NCBI GenBank assembly: GCA_003216415.1
Contig: QCIY01000002.1
Coordinates: 97,075-161,074, forward strand
DNA length: 64,000 bases
Direction: 5' to 3'
Source: Prochlorococcus sp. AG-402-O16
Lineage (GTDB): Bacteria; Cyanobacteriota; Cyanobacteriia; PCC-6307; Cyanobiaceae
Shown here in pieces: positions 18,178 through 28,271 of the stretch. How positions within the stretch are numbered: the stretch's first letter is position 1; each line of letters opens with the position of its first letter. Both the position numbers and the translations under genes were made by a program. Under the pieces are notes generated by a model. That model was given only the letters and a program-made list of their open reading frames with translations, did no database searches and was not told the DNA's origin.

Positions 18178-19581
18178 CTAAACATAAAGATCAGCCTTAG
18201 GATAGCCGATTCTCTTTTGTCTATCTATTCTACTCTTATAAAGAGCCTGCCAAAGTGCACTTAATAGCAAAAGTATACCAAGTCTGCCCACAAACATACC
18301 GATAATAAGAATAAATTGGCCAAAATGATTTAATTTTGCAGTTAAACCAATATCAAAACCAACTGTCGCAAATGCAGATATGCAAGTGAACAAAATTTCT
18401 AGGAATGTAAAAGATTCTTTTTTAACAAACGTATTAGTGGTACTTAGCAGCATTGCCATTAAAAGAACGAAAAGCATAGATCCTACAGTGATTCCAACTG
18501 CCTTAAGAATAACTTTATCTGAAATTAATCTATTGCTAATAATTACATCTTTCTGACCTCTCAAAGTTGATCTAGTTGCAGCCATTAAAGCGATAAATGT
18601 AGTTGTTTTTATACCTCCACCAGTACCGCCAGTACTTGCTCCAATAAACATCAGTGTCATTAATAATAAGAGACCGGTATCTGAGATAGAGGTCAAAGAG
18701 ATCGGATAATTTGTGAAGCCTGCAGTTCTTGCGCTCACTGTTTCAAAGATTGATGATAATAATCTTTCAAACAAATTCAAATTATCGAAAAATTGACTAT
18801 TTAATAATGATTCCGTGATAAAAAATCCTAATGATCCGAATAATATTAGAGATAAACTTGTCCTAATAACCAATCTAGAATGAAGACTTAATTTGTTGTA
18901 TGAAAGATTTTTTTTGTTACTCCAAATATCATCAATAACCCGCCATCCCAGTCCGCCCATAACAATGAGAAAAACAAACACACTATTAACCAGAAAATTT
19001 GTTCTATAGTCTTGAAGACTATTTGACAATAAAGAAAAACCTGCATTGTTATAAGCAGATATGCTGTGAAAAATTGAGGACCAAAGTCTTTCCCAATTAT
19101 TTTGAATATCTACAAATCCAAAAGAATATAAAATAATTGCACCAAAAGATATGATACATATCGCAGTTATAGCAATGCTTTGGAAAGTTCGACCAATTCC
19201 TCCAACTCCAAATTCATCTAGAGTCTTCCCTTTATCTAATCTAGTTCTAAGCTTTGTCCCCTTTACAACAAAACCTTGTAAAAATGTGGTAATAGCCATT
19301 AATCCTAAACCACCTGATAAGAGCATAAATGCCAGAAAAACTTGGCCAAAGAAATTTAAATCAACACCAATGTCTATTATGGTTAAGCCAGTAACGGTTA
19401 TAGCAGAAGTAGATGTAAAAAATGCTTCCCACAAACCTACTTTTGAAGATGAACATAAAGGGGAACTCAAAATTAAAGTTCCAATGAAAATAATAAACAA
19501 CCCTGTAACAATAGTAAATTGAGGAACTGATAGCTTTCTGTAAGCATCTTTTAACCTATAAACAAAACTTGTGAATTTCAC
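18178..19581 (-). CDS. ktrB: KtrB/TrkH-type K+ transporter subunit
   Basis: A 467-residue membrane protein with four membrane-pore-membrane repeats. Selectivity-loop-like segments are visible as TSTSAITVTGLTIIDIG, SAYNNAGFSLL, SARTAGFTNYPISL and SAFATVGFDIGLTAKL; the single glycine in each loop matches Ktr/Trk rather than K+-channel GYG filters. In cyanobacteria KtrB imports K+ in a Na+-dependent way and matters for osmotic adaptation. It is 5 bases after the SLC13-family gene and 18 bases before ktrA. Confidence 0.9.
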   Translation of the reverse strand: MKFTSFVYRLKDAYRKLSVPQFTIVTGLFIIFIGTLILSSPLCSSSKVGLWEAFFTSTSAITVTGLTIIDIGVDLNFFGQVFLAFMLLSGGLGLMAITTFLQGFVVKGTKLRTRLDKGKTLDEFGVGGIGRTFQSIAITAICIISFGAIILYSFGFVDIQNNWERLWSSIFHSISAYNNAGFSLLSNSLQDYRTNFLVNSVFVFLIVMGGLGWRVIDDIWSNKKNLSYNKLSLHSRLVIRTSLSLILFGSLGFFITESLLNSQFFDNLNLFERLLSSIFETVSARTAGFTNYPISLTSISDTGLLLLMTLMFIGASTGGTGGGIKTTTFIALMAATRSTLRGQKDVIISNRLISDKVILKAVGITVGSMLFVLLMAMLLSTTNTFVKKESFTFLEILFTCISAFATVGFDIGLTAKLNHFGQFILIIGMFVGRLGILLLLSALWQALYKSRIDRQKRIGYPKADLYV

Positions 19582-19586
19582 TTTAT

Positions 19587-21395
19587 TTATCTGAAGTTTA
19601 AAATTATCAAGGCTGGTACCGTAAATGACATTATAAGTGTTAATCCAGCTCCATATTTTGCGATATCAAAAAATCTATATCTTCCAGGACCATAAACCAT
19701 TAAATTTGTTTGATAACCCATTGGAGTCAAGAAAGATTGACTTGCACCGAATAAAACAAGCATTATTAATGCGCTTGGTGAAACGCCTAAAACATTTGAG
19801 AATTCAATAGCCACAGGCAAAATCAAAGCAACCGAAGCAGCATTACTTATAAATTGTGTAAGAATAACTGTCGATACAAAAATTACGACTAGTGCAAAAT
19901 AAAGAGGCATTCCATTAAGAGCAAAGTTTAGATTGACTGCTATTAAATCTGCTAATCCTGTTACTTGCATAGCTACACTAAAGCATGATAAAGATCCCAA
20001 TAATAAAATGACGTCTAACCTAATTGATTTTTGTATCTCTGCAGGTCTTAAACATCCGCAAGCAACCATGGCAATAACTGCTAAAAGGACTGAACCTACT
20101 AATGGAATATTGGAAACCGAAGGTAAAACCACCATGCCGATTGCAATTGCAATCGATATAGGTTTTTTTATCAAGAAAGGTAAATCATCTTCGAATTGAT
20201 CTAAAATAAGCAAATCATTACTAGCTTGCAAACCTCTTATTGAATCTAACGGTGCTTGCAATAATAAAACATCTCCAGCCCTTAAAACAGCTTGGCCTAA
20301 TCTCTCCTGAACAGTTTGTTGACCTCTTCTTAGTGCCAAAACTGTTGCATTATGACGCTGCCTAAATCTTAATTCTCTCAAACTAGCCCCAGCCAGAGTT
20401 GAGCCCGAGGGTAACAGGGCTTCAAAGGTCTTAGTACCTTCATCATCTGAGAAAACATTAGCTCCATCGAAAGATGTTTTATTTTCGCCTAACAGTATGG
20501 TGTGTTCCTGCTGCAGCCTAAATAAGTCGGCCCTTGTAACGCGTATTATTAATCTATCGTCAGGTTCAATCTTTCTATCAGCCAAAGGAGGAAGAATAAC
20601 TTTTCCATTTCGTTGCAATTCCAGAACATCAACGTCAAATCGTCTTTGCAATCTACTATTTCTGACAGATTGTCCAACTAATTCTGAAGTAGAGGGAATA
20701 GTAATTTCAGTAAAATATATATTCATATCACCATTTTTAATAAATTCCTTATCTCTCCCTCTATCTGGCAAAAGGACGTCAGAAACTAGAATCATATAGG
20801 TTGTACCTATAAGCCATACAGGAATTCCGATAGAAGTCAAACTAAATAATTCCAAAGCTCCATAACCTAATTGCTGACTAATATCACTTACAAGAAGATT
20901 TACTGAGCTACCTAATAATGTCAGAGTTCCACCTAGTAAAGTTGCAAAAGAAAGAGGTAATAAAACTTTTGATGGTGATACATTTCTCCGCTCGCACCAA
21001 CCTTCAATTAAGGGTAACAAAGATGCTACTACTGGTGTATTAGGTACAATTCCAGATATTGGAGCAATCAAAAAAGCTATTAGAGAAATTAATTTCCTTG
21101 GAGTTCTAATATTTTCAGAAGAAATCAATTCTCTTACTCTGTCTAAAGCACCACTTTTAAATAATGCAGAAGAAACTGCAAATAAACCCATAAGGGTAAT
21201 TAAGGATGGGCTACCAAATCCAGCTAAAGCTTTTTCAGGAGAAAGAACCCCTGTAGCTATAAATATTCCAACACATAACAAACCAGTCAATTCTGGCGCA
21301 ATAGTATTTTTAATAAACAAAATTATTGACATTATTAAAACAACTACCGTTATAAACGCATCAAAGTTATTACTAACTACTGAAATTAAATTCAT
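19587..21395 (-). CDS. SLC13-family (DASS) permease with two RCK_C domains
   Basis: A 602-residue transporter. Two blocks of about five to six membrane segments flank a cytoplasmic insert holding two TrkA_C/RCK_C domains (about residues 228-295 with LVGQSVRNSRLQRRFDVDVL, and 320-390 with LAGASLRELRFRQRHNATVL). SLC13-type SNT motifs appear as NTPVVASLLPL and SNAASVALILP. Members carry sulfate, dicarboxylates or similar anions with Na+. Being first in a transcript with KtrB and KtrA, it could balance charge or share Na+ dependence with K+ uptake, though sulfate import for the nearby cysH is equally possible. Confidence 0.85.
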   Translation of the reverse strand: MNLISVVSNNFDAFITVVVLIMSIILFIKNTIAPELTGLLCVGIFIATGVLSPEKALAGFGSPSLITLMGLFAVSSALFKSGALDRVRELISSENIRTPRKLISLIAFLIAPISGIVPNTPVVASLLPLIEGWCERRNVSPSKVLLPLSFATLLGGTLTLLGSSVNLLVSDISQQLGYGALELFSLTSIGIPVWLIGTTYMILVSDVLLPDRGRDKEFIKNGDMNIYFTEITIPSTSELVGQSVRNSRLQRRFDVDVLELQRNGKVILPPLADRKIEPDDRLIIRVTRADLFRLQQEHTILLGENKTSFDGANVFSDDEGTKTFEALLPSGSTLAGASLRELRFRQRHNATVLALRRGQQTVQERLGQAVLRAGDVLLLQAPLDSIRGLQASNDLLILDQFEDDLPFLIKKPISIAIAIGMVVLPSVSNIPLVGSVLLAVIAMVACGCLRPAEIQKSIRLDVILLLGSLSCFSVAMQVTGLADLIAVNLNFALNGMPLYFALVVIFVSTVILTQFISNAASVALILPVAIEFSNVLGVSPSALIMLVLFGASQSFLTPMGYQTNLMVYGPGRYRFFDIAKYGAGLTLIMSFTVPALIILNFR

Positions 21396-21444
21396 ACGAA
21401 ACTTATTTAACTCAATATACCCAAAAACAATATTTCAAAAAAGT

Positions 21445-22638
21445 TTAATTGGAATTATCTTTTTTATGAAACTTTTTAAAAATAGATTTTTTTTGGAATA
21501 TCCAAGAAGATACAGATTTTAAGCTTTCAGTAATATTAGGCAACTTAGAAGAATATATAAGTCTTCTTGCCTCAAAAGCCAATTTCCCAGATAAAGTAAC
21601 CCCAAGCCCAGAAATTGAAGCTTCACCTATTCCTAAGCTAATCATTTCACCATTTTCTTTAAATTCAAAGGGCAAAGGATCCTTTCCTTGAATTAAAAGT
21701 TCTAAATTATTAGCCAGATGATTTCCTTGCTGCATAGCGACTTGAGCAGTTATGGGCAAATCCTCCATTCCTTCAATAACTGAAATATCGCCAATAGCAA
21801 AACAGTTTTTATGGTTTTCTATTTGTAAATTATTATCAACTAAAATTCGTCCAAATTTTTTTGTTATTTCGTCAGTTTCTAAATAAGACAAATTAGGTTT
21901 AACACCTGCAGTCCAAATAACAATATCTTTATCCAAAGAAGTTATTCCAACCTCACTAGAAATACTAATTTTAGTTTCTGAGACTTCTTGAACTATGGAA
22001 TTCAAAAGAACGTTGATTTTTCTTTTTTCTAATGCCTTCTCTGCTTGTTCTCTATTAAAAATTTTGTTTTTATTAAGGATTTGATTTGATTTTTCTATTA
22101 CATTAATTTCAAATTGGTCTGTAAATATATCTTTAATTTTGCATGCTAACTCGATGCCAGAGGGACCACCTCCAACTATGAATAACTTTTTATGAAAAGC
22201 AGTTTCTTGTGATTTTTTTAAAAAAGAATTTAATTTATTTAGATCGTGAAAATCATTAAAAAAATAACAATTTTCATTTACACCTTTTATTAAAAAACTA
22301 TTTGGAATAGATCCTGTACAGATAACTAGATAATGATAACTTAATTTTAAATCGTCACTAAATTCAAGAATATTTTCTTTGAAGACAATCTTGGTTAAAC
22401 AATTTTTTAAGAAAGTGATACCCGCATCAGAAAAAATATTTGCAAATTTTGGGGTGGCTTCCCAACTTCTTATTTCTTTACTTAAAACTTCGTACATTAA
22501 AGGTTTAAATATAAAGTTAGTTTCAGAATCAACCACGAGAATCGGTAAAGAGGGATTAAGACTCTTTAAATTCAAAGCGAATGTCATACCTGCAAAACCT
22601 GCTCCAACTATTACTAATGGTTTTTGTATTGGATTCAT
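21445..22638 (-). CDS. Type II NADH dehydrogenase-like FAD oxidoreductase
   Basis: A 397-residue two-dinucleotide-fold flavoprotein. FAD site IVGAGFAGMTFALNL is at about residues 10-24; the NAD(P)H site IVGGGPSGIELACKI is near the middle. The FAD-ribityl motif CFAIGDISVIEG follows, and TAQVAMQQGNHLANNL is the common NDH-2 quinone-side helix. NDH-2 enzymes pass electrons from NAD(P)H to quinone without pumping protons; in cyanobacteria they are thought to sense redox state. Membrane anchoring would be peripheral. Confidence 0.85.
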   Translation of the reverse strand: MNPIQKPLVIVGAGFAGMTFALNLKSLNPSLPILVVDSETNFIFKPLMYEVLSKEIRSWEATPKFANIFSDAGITFLKNCLTKIVFKENILEFSDDLKLSYHYLVICTGSIPNSFLIKGVNENCYFFNDFHDLNKLNSFLKKSQETAFHKKLFIVGGGPSGIELACKIKDIFTDQFEINVIEKSNQILNKNKIFNREQAEKALEKRKINVLLNSIVQEVSETKISISSEVGITSLDKDIVIWTAGVKPNLSYLETDEITKKFGRILVDNNLQIENHKNCFAIGDISVIEGMEDLPITAQVAMQQGNHLANNLELLIQGKDPLPFEFKENGEMISLGIGEASISGLGVTLSGKLAFEARRLIYSSKLPNITESLKSVSSWIFQKKSIFKKFHKKDNSN

Positions 22639-22733
22639 TAGAGAAATATTGTTATGCGTAAATGTATTATTAAACTATAGGAATAATTTTTAAATTGAGC
22701 GAAATAACATTAAACTCATAACCGAATTGAAGA

Positions 22734-23456
22734 ATGATTGAAAACATCCACAAAGATATTCAAACTAACTTAAGGAAATATAATCAAGAGCTAGTAGATA
22801 TGAAACCGCAAGGAATACTCACATGGGGTTATGAAAAGTTTGATAATCAATTTGCTATTACAACAAGTTTTGGTATACATTCATCAGTTCTTTTAAATAT
22901 GGTCAGCAAATTATGTCTACAAAAAAAAATCAAAATATTTTGGATAGATACAGGTTACCTACCTCCAGAAACATACCATTACGCTGAAAAGCTTATTGAA
23001 GATTTATCCTTAGAAGTAGAAATTCTGCAAAGTGAATTATCTCCAGCAAGAATGGAGGCTAAATACGGAAAACTTTGGGAAACGAATAAAGAGAGTGATT
23101 TAGATAAGTATCATGAATTAAGAAAGATAAAACCTTTAGAAAATGGTCTAGAAAAATATAATATTTCCTGTTGGGCAAGCGGTGTTAGATCAAGTCAAAC
23201 AGAAAATAGAACCAAAATGAAATCCTTAGACGTAATTCGTCAAAGACTTTCTTTAAGACCTTTATTAAATTGGACAAATAAAGATATTTTTTCTTATATG
23301 GAAGAGAATAATTTACCTGACCATCCACTTTTTATCAAAGGTTATTCTTCTGTAGGCGATTGGCATTCAAGCGGTCCCGATGGTATTGAAACAAAAGGCA
23401 GAGATACAAGATTTGGCGGGATTAAACAAGAATGTGGAATACACACTAATAATTAA
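22734..23456 (+). CDS. cysH: Phosphoadenylylsulfate (PAPS) reductase
   Basis: Reduces PAPS to sulfite with thioredoxin during assimilatory sulfate reduction. It has 240 residues. The phosphosulfate-binding region is around ITTSFGIHSSVLL, the substrate motif around KIFWIDTGYLPPETY, and the catalytic cysteine C234 is in the KQECGIH signature at the C-terminus. The CC...CxxC cysteines of the Fe-S-dependent APS reductases are absent (only one cysteine, in SCWASGVRSSQT), so PAPS is the expected substrate. Divergent from the NDH-2-like gene. Confidence 0.93.
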   Translation: MIENIHKDIQTNLRKYNQELVDMKPQGILTWGYEKFDNQFAITTSFGIHSSVLLNMVSKLCLQKKIKIFWIDTGYLPPETYHYAEKLIEDLSLEVEILQSELSPARMEAKYGKLWETNKESDLDKYHELRKIKPLENGLEKYNISCWASGVRSSQTENRTKMKSLDVIRQRLSLRPLLNWTNKDIFSYMEENNLPDHPLFIKGYSSVGDWHSSGPDGIETKGRDTRFGGIKQECGIHTNN

Positions 23457-23471
23457 ATTGATCATAAAAAA

Positions 23472-24155
23472 ATGGTCTCAGATATAAATTTTTTATTAGT
23501 AGGCAATAGTAGGCTTCATTGGGCAAGATGTTCTAAAAATCATTCTAAATTCTTTCATACGAAAAAAGATCAAAAAGTACCTGAAAATATAGATCTTGAT
23601 CAATTAATTTGGGCTTCAGTAGGAAAACTACCAAATTTCTTGCTGAAAAAAGACAATGAAATAAAAACTAAAGATATTCAGTTATCAAATCTTCCTGATT
23701 ATTTTGGAGTTGATAGAGCTTTTGCCTGTATTGCAGCTTTAAAAATTATTGAAAACCCTTTCAAAAAAGATTTGCTAATTGCAGATTTTGGGACAATATT
23801 ATCAATAACAAAATTGAATTCAAATGGATCTATTATTGGAGGTCAACTTATTCCAGGTTTTCTAACACAATTAAAATCAATGGAACAAAATACAAAAAAT
23901 CTTAAAGTTCCCAAAAAATATGATATTCCGATCAAAGATTTTTTAATTAATACAGAAGAAGCAATTTTAAAAGGAGTAATCAACTCTCTTACTGGAGTGA
24001 TTAATACTTTATTTAATCCCGCAAAGGATATTTTAGTAATCTGTGGAGGAGACTCTGAATTCATTACAAAATCTCTAAAGACTCAAAAAGAAAATATTAT
24101 CAATGCTCCTAATTTAGTTATGGAGGGGATGATTATTCACCACTTGTCCTTATAA
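23472..24155 (+). CDS. coaX: Type III pantothenate kinase
   Basis: First step of coenzyme A synthesis: phosphorylation of pantothenate. At 227 residues it is a short CoaX. The ASKHA-fold phosphate loop is present in modified form (LLVGNSRLHWARC, where most CoaX have DxGNT). The second phosphate loop is IADFGTILSITKL, and GGQLIPGFLTQLKSM and ICGGDSEFI follow. Adjacent to cysH (15-base gap) on the same strand. The departure at the first motif weakens metal coordination in principle, but the rest is intact. Confidence 0.82.
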   Translation: MVSDINFLLVGNSRLHWARCSKNHSKFFHTKKDQKVPENIDLDQLIWASVGKLPNFLLKKDNEIKTKDIQLSNLPDYFGVDRAFACIAALKIIENPFKKDLLIADFGTILSITKLNSNGSIIGGQLIPGFLTQLKSMEQNTKNLKVPKKYDIPIKDFLINTEEAILKGVINSLTGVINTLFNPAKDILVICGGDSEFITKSLKTQKENIINAPNLVMEGMIIHHLSL

Positions 24156-24158
24156 AAA

Positions 24159-24626
24159 TTATTTTAACCCAAGGTCTGCAATTATATGATCAGCCATTAT
24201 TGCTGCTTTTACCTTTAAGTAAACTTTTTCGATGTTACCATCAGTATCAATCAAATAAGTATTTCTCATCATTCCCATATATTCTTTTCCCATGAATTTC
24301 TTAAGTCCATAGCTATCGTAATCAGAAGAAACTTTAAAAGGTTCAGGATCAGTTAAAAGAATAAAAGGTAAATCAAATTTTTCTATAAACTTCTGATGAG
24401 AGGAGGCATTATCTTTACTAATACCAAGCACAACAATATTATTTTTTTGGAGTAAATCCCAATTCTCTTTAAAATTACAGGCTTCTTTAGTACACCCTGG
24501 AGTATTATCTTTTGGATAAAAATATAGTATTATTCTTTTACCTTTAAAATCACTAAGAGAAACTTCTTTCTCAAAAGAATCTTTTAATTTAAATTCTGGT
24601 GCTTTGTCGCCAACCTTAAGAGCCAT
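24159..24626 (-). CDS. bcp: Peroxiredoxin Q (BCP) thiol peroxidase
   Basis: A 155-residue thioredoxin-fold peroxidase that reduces H2O2 and alkyl peroxides. The peroxidatic cysteine C45 is in YFYPKDNTPGCTKEAC; the resolving cysteine C50 lies five residues later, the standard PrxQ arrangement. The ATG before ALKVGDKAPEF is chosen because that is where the family begins; an earlier in-frame ATG would add 12 hydrophobic residues and overlap the divergent gene. The two genes' starts share one base. Confidence 0.92.
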   Translation of the reverse strand: MALKVGDKAPEFKLKDSFEKEVSLSDFKGKRIILYFYPKDNTPGCTKEACNFKENWDLLQKNNIVVLGISKDNASSHQKFIEKFDLPFILLTDPEPFKVSSDYDSYGLKKFMGKEYMGMMRNTYLIDTDGNIEKVYLKVKAAIMADHIIADLGLK

Positions 24627-25282
24627 TGAAATTATTAAATGAGTATAAATATAAAATACCAAAAATTTGGTTTTATGAAATTAAAGGTGTGCAAGATGTC
24701 GCAACGGTAGAAGAAATTAAAACTGCAAAAAATCTATCAAGTTTAAGATCAAAGATTTTTTTAGAAACAAGAGCTTATTTACGACAATCACTTTCAACGC
24801 TTTTTGATTTAGATCCCCTAAAAATTCCGATTAATGCTCATCCTGGAGAACCTCCAAGCTTACCATCTGGCATGGGAAATATAAGTTTAAGTCATTGTAA
24901 AGATGCCATCATTATAGTCTGGCATAAAAGCAAAATAGGGATTGATATTGAGAGAACAGATCGAGATTTTAACCATGTAAAATTTGCAGAAAAATATTTT
25001 TTTCATACTAATAAATCAATCCATAATAATTATTTGACGAAGCATATGATATTAAATCAATGGTGTGCAGTTGAAGCGGCTATAAAATGGGATCATGGAA
25101 AATTATCTAAAGACATAAACCATTGGCAATATTTTGAAAAGCCAAAAGAGTTAATTCATAAGAAGAAAAACATACATTTAAATTATTCAAAGATTAACTT
25201 CCATAATTGGACTATTGCTTTAGCCTACGAAAAAAAAACTTCTTTTAATCCTGAGATGATTTGTTGTTCGAAAAATTTTTAG
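24626..25282 (+). CDS. 4'-phosphopantetheinyl transferase
   Basis: A 218-residue Sfp/HetI-type enzyme that moves the phosphopantetheine arm of CoA onto acyl carrier proteins. Motifs: PSLPSGMGNISLSHCKDAI, GIDIERTDR (metal-binding D107 and E109) and WCAVEAAIKW. With no polyketide or peptide synthase genes nearby, activation of the fatty-acid ACP is its likely job. Start is TTG at the same base as the divergent bcp start codon; no ATG occurs earlier in frame. Convergent with rarA, overlapping 4 bases. Confidence 0.82.
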   Translation: MKLLNEYKYKIPKIWFYEIKGVQDVATVEEIKTAKNLSSLRSKIFLETRAYLRQSLSTLFDLDPLKIPINAHPGEPPSLPSGMGNISLSHCKDAIIIVWHKSKIGIDIERTDRDFNHVKFAEKYFFHTNKSIHNNYLTKHMILNQWCAVEAAIKWDHGKLSKDINHWQYFEKPKELIHKKKNIHLNYSKINFHNWTIALAYEKKTSFNPEMICCSKNF

Positions 25283-26568
25283 TTTTCTTTTCTTCGAAGC
25301 AGTTCTTCATATTTAGTTTTCTCCCATCCATTATTATTTGGTTCCCATATTTTTAAACCTATTAAAGATTTAGGAAGATATTCTTGTGCAACCCAATTGC
25401 CTGGATAATTATGAGGATTGACATAACTATTAGAATTATTTTTTAAATGCAATGGTACATCAAAAGCATTGGTAAATTTGATTGTTTCAATTGCTTTAAA
25501 AATGCTTTTCGTACTATTACTTTTTGGAGACATGGCTAAATATAAAGAAGCCTGCGTTAAAAAATATAATCCTTCTGGAAAACCAACTCTATCAAAAGCA
25601 TCACAACAAGATTTTACTACTACTATGGCATTAGGATCAGCCATACCAATATCTTCACTAGCAGATATAAGTAGTCTTCTAAAAATAAAATTAGGATCTT
25701 CACCAGCCTCCAGCATATTCGCAAGCCAGAATAAAGTTGCATCCGGATCAGAACCTCTTATGGACTTGATAAAGGCGCTTATTACATCGTAATGATTTTG
25801 ACCATTTTTATCGTAAACAATATTTTTCTCTTGAATTGCATCCTCTGCTATTGAGAGATTAATATTGATTTCTTTAGCATCATTTTCAGCAGTTGTTTCT
25901 ATGGCCATCTCTAAGGCGTTGATTAATGTTCTTGCATCTCCGCCAGAAAATTTAATTAAATGACTTTTTGCATCCTGGGTTAAAGAAACCTTTTTTGAAT
26001 CTTTTTGTTTTGAATAGTGAGTTATAACTTTTTGTATTATTTTCTGCAAATCATTTTCAGCCAAAGGAAGTAATGTAAAAATACGCGACCTACTAACAAG
26101 CGCTTTATTAACAGCAAAGAAAGGGTTTTCAGTTGTAGCACCAATAAAAGTTATTGTTCCATTTTCTATTGAAGGTAATAATGCATCTTGCTGAACTGAT
26201 GTAAATCTATGAACTTCATCGATAAATAAAATTGTTTTTCTTTTTGAATTTATTAATCTATCTTTTGCATTAGCGATTTCATTTCTTAATTCTTTAACAC
26301 TTGATAATACTGCATTTAACTTTATTAATTTTGAACGCGTATTAAAAGAAATAATTTCAATTAGAGTAGTTTTTCCAACTCCAGGAGGGCCAGAAAAAAT
26401 AAAATTACTAATCTTATCTTTTAAAATTGCACTTCTTAAGAGCGAGTTCTCATTCAAGATTGGTTGTTGACCAAAAAAATCGTCCAAATCCTTTGGTCTT
26501 AATTTATCTGCCAAAGGTGCATTATTTTCTATTTGAGAATAATTAGTAAATAAATTTTCAGAATGCAT
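25279..26568 (-). CDS. rarA: Replication-associated recombination protein A (MgsA/RarA AAA+ ATPase)
   Basis: A clamp-loader-like AAA+ ATPase acting at stalled replication forks. It has 429 residues, the normal bacterial length; many larger cyanobacteria carry a longer fused version, which is not seen here. Walker A GPPGVGKTT is at 60-68, Walker B ILFIDEVHRF near 112, sensor 1 IGATTENPFFAVN, sensor 2 SGGDARTLINALE. The C-terminal MgsA tetramerisation region includes IRGSDPDATLFWLANMLEAG. Confidence 0.9.
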   Translation of the reverse strand: MHSENLFTNYSQIENNAPLADKLRPKDLDDFFGQQPILNENSLLRSAILKDKISNFIFSGPPGVGKTTLIEIISFNTRSKLIKLNAVLSSVKELRNEIANAKDRLINSKRKTILFIDEVHRFTSVQQDALLPSIENGTITFIGATTENPFFAVNKALVSRSRIFTLLPLAENDLQKIIQKVITHYSKQKDSKKVSLTQDAKSHLIKFSGGDARTLINALEMAIETTAENDAKEININLSIAEDAIQEKNIVYDKNGQNHYDVISAFIKSIRGSDPDATLFWLANMLEAGEDPNFIFRRLLISASEDIGMADPNAIVVVKSCCDAFDRVGFPEGLYFLTQASLYLAMSPKSNSTKSIFKAIETIKFTNAFDVPLHLKNNSNSYVNPHNYPGNWVAQEYLPKSLIGLKIWEPNNNGWEKTKYEELLRRKEN

Positions 26569-26601
26569 ATAAATAAAATCAACAAATCATTACTTTCAAG
26601 T

Positions 26602-28239
26602 CTATGTAATTACTGTAGGAGTTTCCATTTGAGTAAGTTTTGAAATATTTAATAAAGCATCTAAATCATTTATTAGAGGTTTCAAAGCGACCTGAGGATT
26701 TAACGAAAGATTTAATTGAGGATTGAAAAATTTTTCAAAGTAAAGTCTTAATGTTGCACCCTTAGTTCCAGTTCCAGAAAGGCGCACAATTACTCGAGAA
26801 TTATCATCAAGCACCAACCTTAAACCTTGATTTTCACTTGTAGAATTATCAACGGGATCTAAATATGAAAAATTATCTGCATTTTTAACTAAATGACCAG
26901 CAAAATTAGTTCCTTTTAAATTTTCGAGCATAGAGGTTAGATTACCAAAAATTTGATTAGCAATATTTAAGGGGATTGCCTCATAATCATGCCTTGAATA
27001 ATAATTCCTACCAAATTGTTTCCAATGATTCTGCATCAAATCACTTACCGAACATTTTTTCTCAGCTAAAACTTGTAACCAATACAAAACTGCCCATAAT
27101 CCATCTTTCTCTCTTACATGATTACTACCTGTTCCAAAACTTTCTTCTCCACATAAAGTAATTAAATTAGAATCCAAAAGATTTCCAAAAAACTTCCAGC
27201 CAGTAGGTGTCTCGAAACAAGGTATATTTAATGCTCGAGCAACATTATCAACCGCTGAGCTAGTTGGCATGGATCGTGCTACACCTGAAATACCATTTTT
27301 ATATCCCGGGACACATTTAGTGTTAGCAGTTATAACTGCAAGGCTATCACTAGGATTTACAAAGCATCCACTTCCTAAAATCATATTCCTATCTCCATCT
27401 CCATCGCAAGCAGCACCAAAACTATAAGATTTTTTATTTAATAACAAATCAGCTAAATGGGAAGCGTAAGTAAGATTAGGATCAGGATGTAAACCTCCAA
27501 AATCTTTTAACGGGTTACCATTCATAACACAATCACTTGCAAGACCCATTTTTTCAACAAAAATATTTTTTGCATATGGGCCTGTAACAGCATTCATTGC
27601 ATCAAAGATTAACGAGAAGTCTTTTTTTAAAAAATCACTAATTTGATCAAAATCAAAAATTTTCTCCATCAAATTAGAATAATCTTTCAATCCATCAATT
27701 ATTTCTAAGGTAGTTTCACCGTAAGAATAAGTTCCATATTCATTAAAATCAGGTAATTGAATTTTACAAATTTTATATTTAGTTAGTAATTGTGAAGCCT
27801 TGAAAATCCTATTAGTAATTATCTCAGGAGCTGGACCACCATTAGAGATATTCAATTTCACTCCAAAGTCACCATCAATCCCACCAGGATTATGGCTTGC
27901 AGAAAGAATAATTCCCCCAATAGCGTTTTCTTTTCTAATTAAATGCGATGTAGCAGGAGTAGATAATAAACCGTATTTTGGAACAATAACCTTTTGAACT
28001 TTATGAGCAACGCATATTTGCACAATTTTTTCTATTGCTTCAATATTGCCATATCTACCATCACCACCAACTACTAATGTTGAACCTTGTAAATCTTCCA
28101 ATGATTGTAAGATTGCTTCAATAAAAATTTCTAGATAATGTTCTTCCTGAAACTGTAAAGTACTTTTTCTTAAACCAGAAGTTCCTGGTTTTTGATCTAA
28201 AAAAGGAGAATTTATATTAATTTCATTAACTTGAGTCAT
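26602..28239 (-). CDS. pgm: Phosphoglucomutase (alpha-D-glucose specific)
   Basis: Interconverts glucose-1-phosphate and glucose-6-phosphate, linking glycogen and sugar-nucleotide synthesis to central metabolism. It has 545 residues in four domains. Phosphoserine S115 is in ILSASHNPGG, the metal loop is DGDGDRNMI, the sugar loop CGEESFGTGSNH, and the phosphate loop RLSGTGTKGATLRLY. The PGTSGLRK opening is typical of the eukaryote-like PGM clade. Follows a small membrane-protein gene by about 30 bases on the same strand. Confidence 0.95.
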   Translation of the reverse strand: MTQVNEININSPFLDQKPGTSGLRKSTLQFQEEHYLEIFIEAILQSLEDLQGSTLVVGGDGRYGNIEAIEKIVQICVAHKVQKVIVPKYGLLSTPATSHLIRKENAIGGIILSASHNPGGIDGDFGVKLNISNGGPAPEIITNRIFKASQLLTKYKICKIQLPDFNEYGTYSYGETTLEIIDGLKDYSNLMEKIFDFDQISDFLKKDFSLIFDAMNAVTGPYAKNIFVEKMGLASDCVMNGNPLKDFGGLHPDPNLTYASHLADLLLNKKSYSFGAACDGDGDRNMILGSGCFVNPSDSLAVITANTKCVPGYKNGISGVARSMPTSSAVDNVARALNIPCFETPTGWKFFGNLLDSNLITLCGEESFGTGSNHVREKDGLWAVLYWLQVLAEKKCSVSDLMQNHWKQFGRNYYSRHDYEAIPLNIANQIFGNLTSMLENLKGTNFAGHLVKNADNFSYLDPVDNSTSENQGLRLVLDDNSRVIVRLSGTGTKGATLRLYFEKFFNPQLNLSLNPQVALKPLINDLDALLNISKLTQMETPTVIT

Positions 28240-28271
28240 ATTTTTAAGAAACTTCCAAAAATCTAACTAAA

